NCBI GenBank assembly: GCA_964556225.1
Contig: CAZKVJ010000005.1
Span: forward strand, 62,001-126,000
Direction of reading: 5' to 3'
Source of the DNA: CAZKVJ01 sp964556225
GTDB taxonomy: Bacteria > Actinomycetota > Acidimicrobiia > Acidimicrobiales > Ilumatobacteraceae
Length of the DNA stretch: 64,000 nucleotides
Under the pieces are notes generated by a model, which did no database searches, had not been told where the DNA came from, and was given only the letters and a program-made list of their open reading frames with translations. Position 1 is the first letter of the stretch, and every line of letters starts with the position of its first letter. Shown in pieces: positions 7,180 to 16,109 of this stretch. Made by a program: the position numbers and the translations under genes.

Positions 7180-9498
7180 ATGCCGACCGACGAGACCGCG
7201 CCGTACCACGGCTTCGAGGGCCGCATCGAACGGACGATGACCCGAAGCGAACCGGCGTGGCCGGCCATGCCCACGGCTCCGCAGGGCGCGCCGAACATCG
7301 TGGTGGTGCTCGTCGACGACGTCGGGTTCTCCGACCTGGGCTGCTACGGCGGCGAGATCGCCACCCCCCACATCGACCGCCTCGCCGCTGAGGGCATCCG
7401 CTTCACCCGCTTCCACGTGAACCCGATGTGCTCGCCCACCCGGGCCTCGCTGCTCACGGGAGTGAACGCCCACCGGGCCGGCGTCGGTCACGTGGCCCAG
7501 GACGACCCGGGCTTCCCCGGCTACTACGCCGAGCTGGCCCCGAACGTGGCCACGGTGGCCGAGATCCTGCGCGACCACGGCTACGCCACGCTGATGGCGG
7601 GCAAGTGGCACCTGTGTCGCGACAGCGACGTGTCGGCGTACGGGCCGATGACGTCGTGGCCGTGCCAGCGCGGCTTCCAGCGCTTCTACGGGATCCTCGA
7701 TGCCTTCACGAACCTCCACCACCCGGCCCAGCTCGCGGAGGACAACCACCCCGTAGAGATCGACCGCTACCCCGACGGCTACTACCTGACGGACGACCTC
7801 ACCGACTGGTCGATCGCCCGCATCCGCGAACGAAAGGCGGCGAACCCCCTCCAGCCCTTCTTCTTGTACCTGGCCCACCCCGCCGCCCATGCGCCGCTGA
7901 TGGCGGTCGCCGACGACGTCGAGCGGTACCGCGACACGTACCGGGCCGGCTGGGACGAGGTCCGCAGGCGGCGCCATCAGCGCCAGCTCGAGCTCGGCAT
8001 CATCCCGGCCGGCACACCCCTCCCACCCCGCAACGCCGAGCCCGGCGACGAGGTGCCGGCGTGGGACGAGCTAAGCGACGTCGAGCGCGAGGTGTACGCC
8101 CGCTACATGGCGGTGTACGCGGCGATGATCGACCGGGTCGACCAGAACCTGGGTCGTCTGCGCGCCGCCCTCGAGGAGATGGGCGAATGGGAGCGAACGG
8201 TGGTGCTGTTCCTGTCCGACAACGGCGCCAGCCGCGAGGGCGAGGCCACCGGCACCACCAACTACTACGCCCACCTCGCGGTGCAGGCCGGCGCCAGCGC
8301 AACGGACGTGTCCGTCGACGCCGCCCGCCTCGACGACATCGGCACCGCCCGGACCATGTGCCACTACCCGCGCGGCTGGGCGATGGCCAGCAACACCCCG
8401 TTTCGCCTCTACAAGCGCAACACCCACGCCGGTGGGCACCAGGTACCGGCGATCTGGCGGCTCGGTGCCGCGGCGACGGGCGCGCCCGGCGGGCTGCGCC
8501 ACCAGTACGCCCACTGCGTCGACGTGGTGCCCACGTTGCTCGAGCTGGCGGGGGTTCCCGCGCCGACCGAGCGCGGCGGTCGCGTCCTGGTCCCCATGGA
8601 CGGGACCTCGCTCACCGAGGTACTGACGAACCCGGATCATCCAGAGGTGCGCACCGGCCAGTACTACGAGCTCGAGGGAAACCGGGGGCTCTACGCCGAT
8701 GGCTGGGAGGTGGTCACGAACCACCGCCGCGGCGTCCCGTTCGACGACGCCGAGTGGGAGCTGTACGACCTGCGGACCGACCCGGTCGAGCTGAGGGACC
8801 GGGCCGGTGATCGACCGGACCTGGTGCGCGAGCTCTCGGCAAGATTCGATGCCGAGGCCCGGCGCAACCAGGTCTACCCACTCGACGAGCTGTCGGGCTG
8901 GCGCTGGATCGTGCGCCGTCCGCACGACGAGGTGTTCTCCGAGCCGGTCACGCTCTGGCCCGGTACGCCGACGTTGGAGCGCTGGCGCTCCTCACGCCTG
9001 CTGTGGCAGCGCACCACGACGATCACGATCGCCGTCGCGGTGGAGGACGGCGACCGGGGGATGCTCCTGGCCCACGGCGATCAGGGCGGCGGCTACGCCG
9101 TGTACGTCGACGCCGGTCACGTGCGCTTCGTGATGAACGACGGCCACGGCCACACGCTCGACCGCGATGCCGGCGAGCTCGGCGTCGGTGACCGGGCGGT
9201 GGTGCTCGTGATCGAGGCGCCGGGCGGCTGGCGCTGGAACGTGCGCCTGAGCGTCGACGGCGAGCCGCGCCTGGCCATCGACGACCTCCCGATGCTGTTC
9301 CCCATGTCCCCGTTCGAGGGCATCGACGTCGGCATCGACCGCCGGTCCCCGGTGAGCTGGGAGGTGTACGAGCGCGACGGCCCCTTCCCGTACACCGGTG
9401 GGCTGCGGTGGGTCCGCATCGACCCCGGCGAGCCGGCTCCAGACGCACCGCAGCGCTTCGTCGAGCTGGTGCGCCAGATCGGTGCCGCCTTCGACTGA
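7180..9498 (+). CDS. Arylsulfatase (type I, formylglycine-dependent)
   Basis: A 772-residue sulfatase that should hydrolyse sulfate esters. The metal-binding start VVLVDDVGFSDLG is at about residues 41-54 and the modification motif CSPTR begins at Cys84, the residue normally converted to formylglycine; it is followed by the family signature ending LLTG. AGKWHL follows further on. The long C-terminal part includes a beta-rich region that makes it larger than a minimal arylsulfatase. No signal peptide is seen, so it is probably cytoplasmic. The formylglycine-generating enzyme is not in the window. It starts leaderless, divergent from the luciferase-like operon. Release of sulfate from a sulfated lipid or steroid-like substrate would fit the neighbourhood, but this is inference. 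Confidence 0.93.
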   Translation: MPTDETAPYHGFEGRIERTMTRSEPAWPAMPTAPQGAPNIVVVLVDDVGFSDLGCYGGEIATPHIDRLAAEGIRFTRFHVNPMCSPTRASLLTGVNAHRAGVGHVAQDDPGFPGYYAELAPNVATVAEILRDHGYATLMAGKWHLCRDSDVSAYGPMTSWPCQRGFQRFYGILDAFTNLHHPAQLAEDNHPVEIDRYPDGYYLTDDLTDWSIARIRERKAANPLQPFFLYLAHPAAHAPLMAVADDVERYRDTYRAGWDEVRRRRHQRQLELGIIPAGTPLPPRNAEPGDEVPAWDELSDVEREVYARYMAVYAAMIDRVDQNLGRLRAALEEMGEWERTVVLFLSDNGASREGEATGTTNYYAHLAVQAGASATDVSVDAARLDDIGTARTMCHYPRGWAMASNTPFRLYKRNTHAGGHQVPAIWRLGAAATGAPGGLRHQYAHCVDVVPTLLELAGVPAPTERGGRVLVPMDGTSLTEVLTNPDHPEVRTGQYYELEGNRGLYADGWEVVTNHRRGVPFDDAEWELYDLRTDPVELRDRAGDRPDLVRELSARFDAEARRNQVYPLDELSGWRWIVRRPHDEVFSEPVTLWPGTPTLERWRSSRLLWQRTTTITIAVAVEDGDRGMLLAHGDQGGGYAVYVDAGHVRFVMNDGHGHTLDRDAGELGVGDRAVVLVIEAPGGWRWNVRLSVDGEPRLAIDDLPMLFPMSPFEGIDVGIDRRSPVSWEVYERDGPFPYTGGLRWVRIDPGEPAPDAPQRFVELVRQIGAAFD

Positions 9499-9552
9499 AG
9501 GCAGCACCCGGGGGGCCAGCGGCGGGCGGCCCGCACGCACCAATCCTCGCGC

Positions 9553-10131
9553 TCATCGCTCGGCGACGGCGACCCCCGCGTGCTGGGTGCGGTAGCGGGA
9601 GACCACCGTTCCGGCCGGCCACTCCCGCGGGACCAGACCCGCCTTGTGCCACAGCGCCGCGCACAGCTCCTCCGGGTCGGGGAGCTGGTGCCAGACCTCG
9701 GGGAGCAGCGTCGCCCGCCGCCGTCCGGCCTCGACGAGCAGCCCGTCGACGAACGGCTCGACCTGAGCGACCAGCTCGGTCCAGGAGGCCACGACCATCG
9801 GCTGCGTCGGACCGAGCACCGACACCTCCACGTCGAGCTCGTGCAGCTCGGACGCCGTGACCGGGGCGAAGCGCGGGTCGTCGAAGATCGCTGCCCTCGC
9901 ACGGTCGGCCACGGTGACGACCAGCGCCTCACGGGTCTCGAACGTGCCCAGACACCCCCGCAGCGCACCTTCTCGACGCACCGTGACGAAGGCCGCCGCT
10001 CGCTCGCGCAGTGGGGCCGGGTAGGCACTCGGATCGGGGATCCACGCCCGGCCCTCGCCCAGCGCGATCACGATCGACTCACGCGCCACCGCAGCCAGCA
10101 TCTCCAGCTCACCCGCCGTCAGCTCGCGCAT
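9553..10131 (-). CDS. amrA: AmmeMemoRadiSam system protein A (AMMECR1 domain)
   Basis: A 192-residue AMMECR1-domain protein. The hallmark LRGCLGTFE motif is visible in the first half (around residues 56-64), along with the segment preceding it, FVTVRREGALRG, and a C-terminal ELCAALWHKAGL block. It is the third gene of the AmmeMemoRadiSam operon, 21 bases after protein B, with GGAGCGGGAG just before its ATG. The three proteins co-occur in many prokaryotes and a role in radical-based modification has been proposed, but I do not know a settled substrate. It converges with the sulfatase gene. Family assignment is firm; the function is open. Confidence 0.93.
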   Translation of the reverse strand: MRELTAGELEMLAAVARESIVIALGEGRAWIPDPSAYPAPLRERAAAFVTVRREGALRGCLGTFETREALVVTVADRARAAIFDDPRFAPVTASELHELDVEVSVLGPTQPMVVASWTELVAQVEPFVDGLLVEAGRRRATLLPEVWHQLPDPEELCAALWHKAGLVPREWPAGTVVSRYRTQHAGVAVAER

Positions 10132-10152
10132 CTCCCGCTCCGCTCCGATCGC

Positions 10153-10968
10153 TCACCGCACGACGAAGCTGCCGTAGCCGACCACCCGGTCGACCGGGCC
10201 GCTCGTGTCGGCGGAGGTCCGCAGGTCCACCAGCTGCACGTCGTTGCCGTGCCGGCGGGCCAGCTCGAGCGCACCCCGGACAGGGACCGCACCGCAGGCG
10301 TCCTCCACGCCGAGGTCCTCCCAGCGGCGGGCCACGATGGCGGTGGCCGTGCGCTGGTCGAGACGCTGGGCGGTGCGCTGGTGGTGATAGTGGCTCAGAT
10401 CCGTGCTCACCACGACCAGTGTGCCGGGGGCGCCCCACAGTCCGTCGAGCGCGTCGGCCACCGCGTCGGCGCCGGCGTCGCCGGCGAGGATCGGGATCAG
10501 CGACCACCCGTCGCCGAGGACCCGCTGGAGGAACGGGAGGTGGACCTCGATGCTGTGCTCGCTGCGGTGGGCACGGTCGTCGAAGGCCACCAACGGGTTG
10601 GCGAGCAGCGCGTGGCGACCGGCGAGGTCGACGGGCACGACGCCGAGCGGGGTCTCGAACCCTTCAGCGCTCGACACTCCCAGCCCGTGCACAGGAGAGC
10701 GGTGCGGTGGCCCCACCACCACGACCCGCTCGAAGCGATCGCGCCAGGGCGCGATGGTGGCGTAGGCCGTCGCCGCGACCGGACCGGAGTAGACGTACCC
10801 GGCGTGGGGGACGATGAGCGCGACCGGCATCGCGACCCCGTGCCCCTCGTCCTCGACGGCGCTCAGCAGATCGTCGACCAGACGGGTCAGCACGTCCGGG
10901 TCACCTGGATAGAACATCCCCGCCACCGCTGCGGGACGGATCCGCCGGACGCGCCGAACGGACGCCAT
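10153..10968 (-). CDS. amrB: AmmeMemoRadiSam system protein B (Memo-like)
   Basis: A 271-residue Memo/extradiol-dioxygenase-like protein. The family blocks VAGMFYPGDP, VPHAGYVYSG, the GPPHRSP segment and STDLSHYHH carry the His residues expected to line a metal site. The frame stays open upstream, but ATG 10968 overlaps the stop of the radical SAM gene as TGATG and is where family similarity begins. It lies between the radical SAM enzyme and the AMMECR1 protein on the same strand. Memo homologues bind metals; whether this one has dioxygenase-type or other activity is unknown. Confidence 0.92.
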   Translation of the reverse strand: MASVRRVRRIRPAAVAGMFYPGDPDVLTRLVDDLLSAVEDEGHGVAMPVALIVPHAGYVYSGPVAATAYATIAPWRDRFERVVVVGPPHRSPVHGLGVSSAEGFETPLGVVPVDLAGRHALLANPLVAFDDRAHRSEHSIEVHLPFLQRVLGDGWSLIPILAGDAGADAVADALDGLWGAPGTLVVVSTDLSHYHHQRTAQRLDQRTATAIVARRWEDLGVEDACGAVPVRGALELARRHGNDVQLVDLRTSADTSGPVDRVVGYGSFVVR

Positions 10969-12074
10969 CACGACCCACCCGACGTGGGGCCGGCGAGGCG
11001 AACCGGACGGCGGCGGCGCCCCCACTCACCGGGAGGCCCGTCGTACACCCCGGGCAGCGACGTGGCGCACCGGCGGCACCGACCCTCACCGTCGAGGAGA
11101 TACCCGCGCAGGACGTACCAGTCCCGCTCGACGACCGCCGCCCCGCAGCCTGGGCAGGAGGTGATCCCACCCTCGAGATCGTGGACGTTCCCCGTGTAGA
11201 CGTATCGCAACCCGTTGCCCAGCGCGATGCGGCGGGCTCGGGTCAGCGTGGCCGGTGGCGTGGCCGGCACGTCGAGCATCCGGAAGTCCGGGTGGAAGGC
11301 GCTGAGGTGGAGCGGGGTGTCCGGCCCGAGATGGTCCACGAGCCATCGGGTGAGCGCGTCGATCTCGACGTCGCTGTCGTTGTGACCGGGGATCACCAGC
11401 GTGGTCACCTCCACCCACACCCCGTTGTCGTGGAGCCACTCCAGCGTGTCGAGCACCGGACGGAGGTGGCCGCCGCACACCCGGTGGTAGAAGTCCTCGT
11501 CGAACCCCTTCAGGTCGATGTTGGCGGCGTCCATGCGCGAGAAGAGCTCGGCTCGGGGTTCGGGGTGCACGTAGCCGGCGCTGACGGCGACCGTGCGGAC
11601 ACCCATCTGGTGACAGGCGTCGGCCACGTCGACGGCGTACTCCAGGAACACGACGGGGTCGTTGTAGGTGAACGCCACGCTGGCGCATCCCTGCTCGAGC
11701 GCCGCCCGGGCGATGGTGTCCGGGGAGGCCCGGTCGGCCAGCGTGTCGGTCTGGCGGCTCTTGGAGATGTCCCAGTTCTGGCAGAAGCGGCAGGCCAGGT
11801 TGCAGCCGGCGGTGCCGAACGACAGCACGCTGGAACCGGGGAGGAAGTGGTGCAGCGGCTTCTTCTCGATGGGATCGACACAGAACCCGCTGCTGCGCCC
11901 GTACGTGGTGAGGACGATCTCGCCGTCCTGGCACGCCCGCACGAAGCACAGGCCGTGCTGGCCCTCGTGGAGCTTGCACTCGCGCGGGCACACGTCGCAG
12001 CGCACCCGGCCGTCGTCCAGCCGGGTCCAGTACCGGGTCGGGAACGTGCCCGGCGCCTCCCGTGTGCCCTCCAT
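10968..12074 (-). CDS. amrS: AmmeMemoRadiSam system radical SAM enzyme
   Basis: A 368-residue radical SAM protein. The [4Fe-4S] motif CX3CX2C is complete at Cys91, Cys95 and Cys98 (CNLACRFCQNW). An N-terminal Cys cluster (CDVCPRECKL, about residues 26-35) and a C-terminal CPGC/CRRC zinc-ribbon-like tail are also visible, as is usual for this class. It is the first gene of the amrS-amrB-amrA operon and overlaps amrB by one base. No SD is evident at ATG 12074. The enzyme should generate a 5'-deoxyadenosyl radical; the target is unknown. This is a complete and intact copy of the system. Confidence 0.94.
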   Translation of the reverse strand: MEGTREAPGTFPTRYWTRLDDGRVRCDVCPRECKLHEGQHGLCFVRACQDGEIVLTTYGRSSGFCVDPIEKKPLHHFLPGSSVLSFGTAGCNLACRFCQNWDISKSRQTDTLADRASPDTIARAALEQGCASVAFTYNDPVVFLEYAVDVADACHQMGVRTVAVSAGYVHPEPRAELFSRMDAANIDLKGFDEDFYHRVCGGHLRPVLDTLEWLHDNGVWVEVTTLVIPGHNDSDVEIDALTRWLVDHLGPDTPLHLSAFHPDFRMLDVPATPPATLTRARRIALGNGLRYVYTGNVHDLEGGITSCPGCGAAVVERDWYVLRGYLLDGEGRCRRCATSLPGVYDGPPGEWGRRRRPVRLAGPTSGGS

Positions 12075-12159
12075 GGGGGAAGGATGCCCCGGCCGTCACG
12101 GGCCCGGACACGGCCTTAGGTCCCCGTGACGCGGACCGCCGGACCCGAGCGCCAGGGGC

Positions 12160-12750
12160 TCAGGGGCTCGGCGCCGGTCGCCACATCCCCCACATGTGCG
12201 GCCCGCCCCCATCGACGTCCCACTCGGAGCGCACCTCGAACCCAGACCGGCGGTAGTAGGCGACGTTCTCCACCGTCTCGGTCTCGAGGTAGCAGCCGAG
12301 CCCCTCGGCCTCGGCCCGCTCGATGGCTGGCGCCATCAGCATCCGGCCGATCCCTTGGCGCTGCCAGTCGGGATGGGTGGCCAGCAGGTTGAGGTACCAA
12401 TGGGGCTCGGGCGGCGTGTGCGAGGCGATGGCGGCGGCCACGGCCTGGAAGCGGGCGATGCGATCCGGCGCCGAGGGGAACGGGCCGTCGGTCTCGTCGC
12501 GCTCGACGGTCAGGTCCGGGCGCCCGGGGGGGATCCACGCTGCGACACCGACGCCGTCCTGCGTGGTCCACGTGGCACCCCAGGCCAGCCATCGGCGCAT
12601 CACGTACCGGAAGATCTGGCCGCCGAGGGCCTCGTACTCGTCGTCGTCCGGGTACAAGAAGCGCATCACGGGGTCGTCGACGAACGCTCGCATCGCCGTC
12701 CGGCACAGGCGGGCCAGGTCGGCGTCGGTCGCCGGTCGCACGGGGCTCAC
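12160..12750 (-). CDS. GNAT family N-acetyltransferase
   Basis: A 196-residue GNAT protein predicted to transfer an acyl group from acyl-CoA to an amine. The acetyl-CoA-binding region is visible as LLATHPDWQRQGIGRML, where the R/Q-x-x-G-x-G/A signature reads RQGIGR, followed by ETETVENVAYYRRSGF typical of the last strand-helix. The longer open frame would overlap the upstream thiolase, so the GTG at 12750, which starts VSPVRPATDADL, is chosen; it lies 13 bases after the thiolase stop. It is the last gene of a minus-strand unit with a thiolase and an SRPBCC protein. The acceptor is unknown. Confidence 0.87.
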   Translation of the reverse strand: MSPVRPATDADLARLCRTAMRAFVDDPVMRFLYPDDDEYEALGGQIFRYVMRRWLAWGATWTTQDGVGVAAWIPPGRPDLTVERDETDGPFPSAPDRIARFQAVAAAIASHTPPEPHWYLNLLATHPDWQRQGIGRMLMAPAIERAEAEGLGCYLETETVENVAYYRRSGFEVRSEWDVDGGGPHMWGMWRPAPSP

Positions 12751-12763
12751 CGCGGATCGACGC

Positions 12764-13918
12764 CTACAGCCGCTCGATGATCGTGACGTTCGCCTGGCCT
12801 CCGCCCTCGCACATGGTCTGCAGGCCGTACCGTCCACCGGTCCGCTCGAGCTCGTGCAGCAGGGTGGTCATCAGGCGAGCGCCGGTCGCCCCGAGGGGAT
12901 GACCGAGTGCGATCGCGCCGCCGTTCACGTTCACCTTCTCGTGCGGGAAGCCGGTCTCTCTCATCCACGCCAGCACCACGGGTGCGAAGGCCTCGTTGAT
13001 CTCGACCAGGTCGATGTCGTCGACGCTCATCCCGGTCCGCTCCAGGGCGCGCCGGGTGGCGGGGATCGGGGCCGAGAGCATCATGATCGGATCGTCGGCG
13101 AGCACGCTCATGTGGTGGATCCGGGCCCGTGGGGTCAGGCCGTGATCGGCCAGGGCCCGCTCGCTCGCCACGAGCAGCGCGGCCGACCCGTCGCTGATCT
13201 GGCTGGCAACGGCGGCGGTGAGCCGGCCACCCTCGACCAGCGTCGGCAGCGATCGGATCTTCTCCCAGTTCGGCTCGCGCGGCCCCTCGTCGAAGGTCAG
13301 CCCGTTCACGGGGGTGATCTCGCGCTCGAAGCGTCCCTCCTCCCGAGCCCGCAGGGCGCGCCGGTGGGACTCGACCGCGAACTCCTCCATCTCGTCACGG
13401 GAGAGGTCCCAGTGCGCGGCCATCATCTCGGCACCGGTGAACTGGCTGACCTCGCCGTCGCCGTAGCGCTGCACCCACCCCGGGCTGCCCCGGAAGGGAT
13501 CCTCGTGGCCGTACGCCTGGCCGGCGAGCATCGCCGACGAGATCGGCACCTGGCTCATGTTCTGCACCCCACCGGCGACGACGAGATCCATGGTGCCGCT
13601 CATCACCGCCTGCGCAGCGAAGTGCACCGCCTGCTGGGCGGAGCCGCACTGCCGGTCGATGGTGGTGCCCGGCACGTGCTGGGGCAACCCCGCCACCAGC
13701 CAGCAGGTGCGGGCGATGTCACCGGCCTGAGGGCCGATCGAGTCGACGTTGCCGAAGACCACGTCGTCGACCGCGCCGGGGTCGACGCCGGTGCGCTCGA
13801 TGAGCTCGGAGATGGATGCGCCGCCGAGGTCGGCGGGATGGACCTGCGAGAGCGATCCGCCGCGCCGTCCCACGGGGGTGCGGACGGCGTCGACGATGAA
13901 GGCGGTGGGAGCGGGCAT
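12764..13918 (-). CDS. Thiolase (acetyl-CoA acetyltransferase family)
   Basis: A 384-residue thiolase. Catalytic residues are intact: the nucleophilic Cys91 in DRQCGSAQQA, the GHPLGATG His motif and the C-terminal CEGGGQAN Cys. It should perform thiolytic cleavage of a 3-oxoacyl-CoA, the last step of a beta-oxidation round, or the reverse condensation. It lies 10 bases downstream of the SRPBCC gene and 13 bases upstream of the GNAT gene on the same strand, so it probably falls under control of the TetR operator at 14363-14394. Of the four thiolase-type proteins in the window this is a classical degradative form, similar in type to the one at 23357. Confidence 0.94.
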   Translation of the reverse strand: MPAPTAFIVDAVRTPVGRRGGSLSQVHPADLGGASISELIERTGVDPGAVDDVVFGNVDSIGPQAGDIARTCWLVAGLPQHVPGTTIDRQCGSAQQAVHFAAQAVMSGTMDLVVAGGVQNMSQVPISSAMLAGQAYGHEDPFRGSPGWVQRYGDGEVSQFTGAEMMAAHWDLSRDEMEEFAVESHRRALRAREEGRFEREITPVNGLTFDEGPREPNWEKIRSLPTLVEGGRLTAAVASQISDGSAALLVASERALADHGLTPRARIHHMSVLADDPIMMLSAPIPATRRALERTGMSVDDIDLVEINEAFAPVVLAWMRETGFPHEKVNVNGGAIALGHPLGATGARLMTTLLHELERTGGRYGLQTMCEGGGQANVTIIERL

Positions 13919-13928
13919 GTCCCGGAGG

Positions 13929-14363
13929 CTACGCCGCCGCCCTCGCCAAGCGCTCGGCCAGGTCGGCGATGAACCGCTGGAGCGCCCGGCGGTAGATCCA
14001 GCCGGTCAACGGGTAGCGGGCCCGGAACGTCGAGCGCCAGTGGATCTCGGTCCCGCCATCGGGAGCTGGAGCGAGGTCGACGTCGGCGTGGTAGCCATCG
14101 AGCGGCAGGCCGGAGCGCAGCTCGTAGGAGAACCGGCGCGACGGCTCGAACGCCACGACCTCCTCCACGCTGCGCGTGCGCCCGGCGCGGAACTGACGCC
14201 GCTCGCCCACACCCTGGCCGTCGCTGGCTCCCGGTCGTTCTCGCACCGCTTCGTCGAAGCTGCCCCATGTCGTCCACGTGCTGACGTCGGCGAGCAGCGC
14301 GAACACGCGCTCGGCCGGTGCCGCGGTGGTGACTCGCACGTCGATGGTCTGGAGCTTCGTCAT
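13929..14363 (-). CDS. SRPBCC (polyketide cyclase/START-like) protein
   Basis: A 144-residue single-domain protein with the SRPBCC pattern: an N-terminal IDVRVTTAAPAERVFALLADVSTWTTW strand-helix start and an amphipathic C-terminal helix ending the chain. Such proteins form a helix-grip cavity that binds hydrophobic ligands. ATG 14363 directly abuts the tandem operator; TACCGT on the minus strand ends seven bases before it and there is no SD, so the mRNA is probably leaderless. It is divergent from a TetR gene and heads a unit with a thiolase and a GNAT. Ligand binding or transport for the substrate is a guess from the fold. Confidence 0.85.
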   Translation of the reverse strand: MTKLQTIDVRVTTAAPAERVFALLADVSTWTTWGSFDEAVRERPGASDGQGVGERRQFRAGRTRSVEEVVAFEPSRRFSYELRSGLPLDGYHADVDLAPAPDGGTEIHWRSTFRARYPLTGWIYRRALQRFIADLAERLARAAA

Positions 14364-14394
14364 GTACCACACGGTACATGTACCATGCGGTACA
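14363..14394. promoter_or_regulatory. Tandem TetR operator: two TGTACC-N4-GGTACA palindromes
   Basis: Two perfect 16-bp palindromes abut each other: TGTACC-ACAC-GGTACA at 14363-14378 and TGTACC-ATGC-GGTACA at 14379-14394. They fill the whole gap between the divergent starts of the SRPBCC gene and the TetR gene. Candidate -10 boxes for both genes (TACCGT on minus, TACCAT on plus) are inside the palindromes, so binding would block both promoters. The adjacent TetR is the obvious candidate ligand. Confidence 0.8.
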
Positions 14395-14936
14395 TGACAA
14401 CCGGGATGCCGTCCAGCCGGCGCGATGAGCTGCGAGACGCGGCGCTCGCCTACGTCCACGAGCACGGCTGGACCGATCTCAGCCTGCGCGCCCTGGCCGA
14501 GGAGCTCGGGACCAGCCATCGCATGCTCATCCACCACTTCGGCTCCAAGGAGGCGCTGCTCATCGAGCTGGTCGAGGTGATGGAGCAGCGCGAGCGCGAC
14601 GCCACCACCCGACTCGGCGGCACTGCCGAGCTCGCGTCGGCACTGCGCGCAGCATGGGAGCGGGTCGCCGACCCGGCGATGGCACCTCATGAGCGGCTCT
14701 TCTTCGAGCTCTACGGGCAGGCGCTGCAGGGACGCCAGCCAGCGGCATCGCTGCTGCCCGGCCTGGTCCACGACTGGCTCGAGATGGTCCCCGAGCCGCA
14801 GCGCCCGCTCACCCGGCTGTCGCTCGCCGTCATCCGGGGCCTGCTCGCCGACCTGCTGGCCACCGGAGAGCGGGCCGAGGTCGACGCGGCGATGGCGCTG
14901 TTCGTCGAGATGGCGGCGAGTACGTTCCGGCCATGA
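14394..14936 (+). CDS. TetR family transcriptional regulator
   Basis: A 180-residue TetR-type repressor. The N-terminal helix-turn-helix is clear (about residues 9-60: RRDELRDAALAYV, then LSLRALAEELGTSHRMLIHHFGSKEALL). The remainder is a helical ligand-binding domain. ATG 14394 is the last base of the tandem operator plus two; ATG 14406 is a possible alternative. It is transcribed divergently from the SRPBCC-thiolase-GNAT unit and its stop overlaps the start of the acyl-CoA dehydrogenase gene (ATGA), so it probably represses both sides and itself. The inducer is likely an acyl-CoA or lipid, by analogy with similar catabolic TetR proteins. Confidence 0.92.
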   Translation: MTTGMPSSRRDELRDAALAYVHEHGWTDLSLRALAEELGTSHRMLIHHFGSKEALLIELVEVMEQRERDATTRLGGTAELASALRAAWERVADPAMAPHERLFFELYGQALQGRQPAASLLPGLVHDWLEMVPEPQRPLTRLSLAVIRGLLADLLATGERAEVDAAMALFVEMAASTFRP

Positions 14937-16102
14937 CCCCGACCACCCCGTCGACCGCCGAGCAGATGCTCGGTCAGGTGCGAGCGCTGGCGCCGACCAT
15001 CGAAGACGACGCCGCCACGATCGAGGAGGAGCGCCGGCTCACCCCGCGGGTGCTCGACGGCCTGCGCGCCGCGGGGCTCTTCCGGATGCCGATGCCGGCG
15101 GAGTGGGGCGGTCCCGAGCTGCCCCCGCTCGACCAGGTGCGGGTGCTCGAGGCGGTCGCCTACCACGACGCCAGCACCGCGTGGGTGGCCATGATCTGCT
15201 GCGATGGCGGCTACTACTCCGGGTTCCTCCGCGACCAGGTCGCCGCCCGCCAGCTGTACCCCGACCTCGACCTGCTCACCGCCGGGTGGCTCGTGCCGGC
15301 GGGCCGGGCCGACGCCGTCGCCGGCGGCTACCGGGTGTCGGGCCGGTGGTCGTTCGGCAGCGGGATCCTGCACAGCGAGCGGATCGTGGGCGGCTGCACG
15401 GTGTGGCGCGACGAGCAGCTCGAGCTCGACGCTCATGGCCGGCCGCACATGATGGTCGCCTTCTTGCCGCGCGAGCACGTCACCATCCACGACACCTGGT
15501 TCACCACCGGCCTGCGCGGGACCAGCAGCAACGACTACTCGGTCGACGACGTGTTCGTGCCCGCCAGCCACACCTTCAGCGCCTTCGACCTGCCGACCCG
15601 GATGACACCGCTCTACGGCTACCACGGTCTGTTCTTCGCCAAGGTGGTGGCGATCCCGCTCGGCCTGCTGCGCCGGGCGATCGACGAGCTCAAGCACCTC
15701 GCCGAGACCAAGCTGTCGATGCCGTCGCTGCAGCCCATCAAGTCCGAGCCCCGGGTCCAGGTCGCCCTTGCCGCCGCGCAGGCCGACCTCGACGCCGCGT
15801 GGGGGCTCGTCGACCGGTCGCTCGGTGGGGTGTGGGCGACGCTCGTCGCCGGTGGGCGTCCCACGATCGACCAGCGCGCCGCCATCGGGGCGATGAGCAT
15901 CTGGGTCGTGCAGACCGTGAAGGCGGCGATCGACGCCATCTGTGAGGAGGCCGGCACCGCCGCTGCCTTCCGGGGCAACCGGCTCGAGCGGCTCCGCCGC
16001 GACGCCACCACGATCACCCACCACGTGGTGGGCCAGCGCCGCACCTACCAGACGGTCGGCCAGATGATGCTCGGGCTCGAGCCCGCCTTCGCCATCTTCT
16101 GA
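14933..16102 (+). CDS. Acyl-CoA dehydrogenase family flavoprotein (HsaA/group D monooxygenase-like)
   Basis: A 389-residue member of the acyl-CoA dehydrogenase superfamily. The N-terminal block LTPRVLDGLRAAGLFRMPMPAEWGG and the mid-region YRVSGRWSFGSGILHSE resemble the branch that includes flavin-dependent monooxygenases such as HsaA and DszC rather than classical dehydrogenases; the SEPxAGSD and C-terminal GTNEIQR signatures are absent. It could oxygenate an aromatic or ring substrate with reduced flavin or act as a divergent dehydrogenase. It follows the TetR gene with an ATGA overlap and is therefore co-transcribed with it. No separate flavin reductase is obvious in the window. Confidence 0.85.
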   Translation: MTPTTPSTAEQMLGQVRALAPTIEDDAATIEEERRLTPRVLDGLRAAGLFRMPMPAEWGGPELPPLDQVRVLEAVAYHDASTAWVAMICCDGGYYSGFLRDQVAARQLYPDLDLLTAGWLVPAGRADAVAGGYRVSGRWSFGSGILHSERIVGGCTVWRDEQLELDAHGRPHMMVAFLPREHVTIHDTWFTTGLRGTSSNDYSVDDVFVPASHTFSAFDLPTRMTPLYGYHGLFFAKVVAIPLGLLRRAIDELKHLAETKLSMPSLQPIKSEPRVQVALAAAQADLDAAWGLVDRSLGGVWATLVAGGRPTIDQRAAIGAMSIWVVQTVKAAIDAICEEAGTAAAFRGNRLERLRRDATTITHHVVGQRRTYQTVGQMMLGLEPAFAIF

Positions 16103-16109
16103 GCCCCGG

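Noticed and set aside
9499..9552. Possible terminator between sulfatase and amrA
   Set aside because: There are short GC-rich complementary segments, but pairing is imperfect and indistinguishable from background at this GC content.
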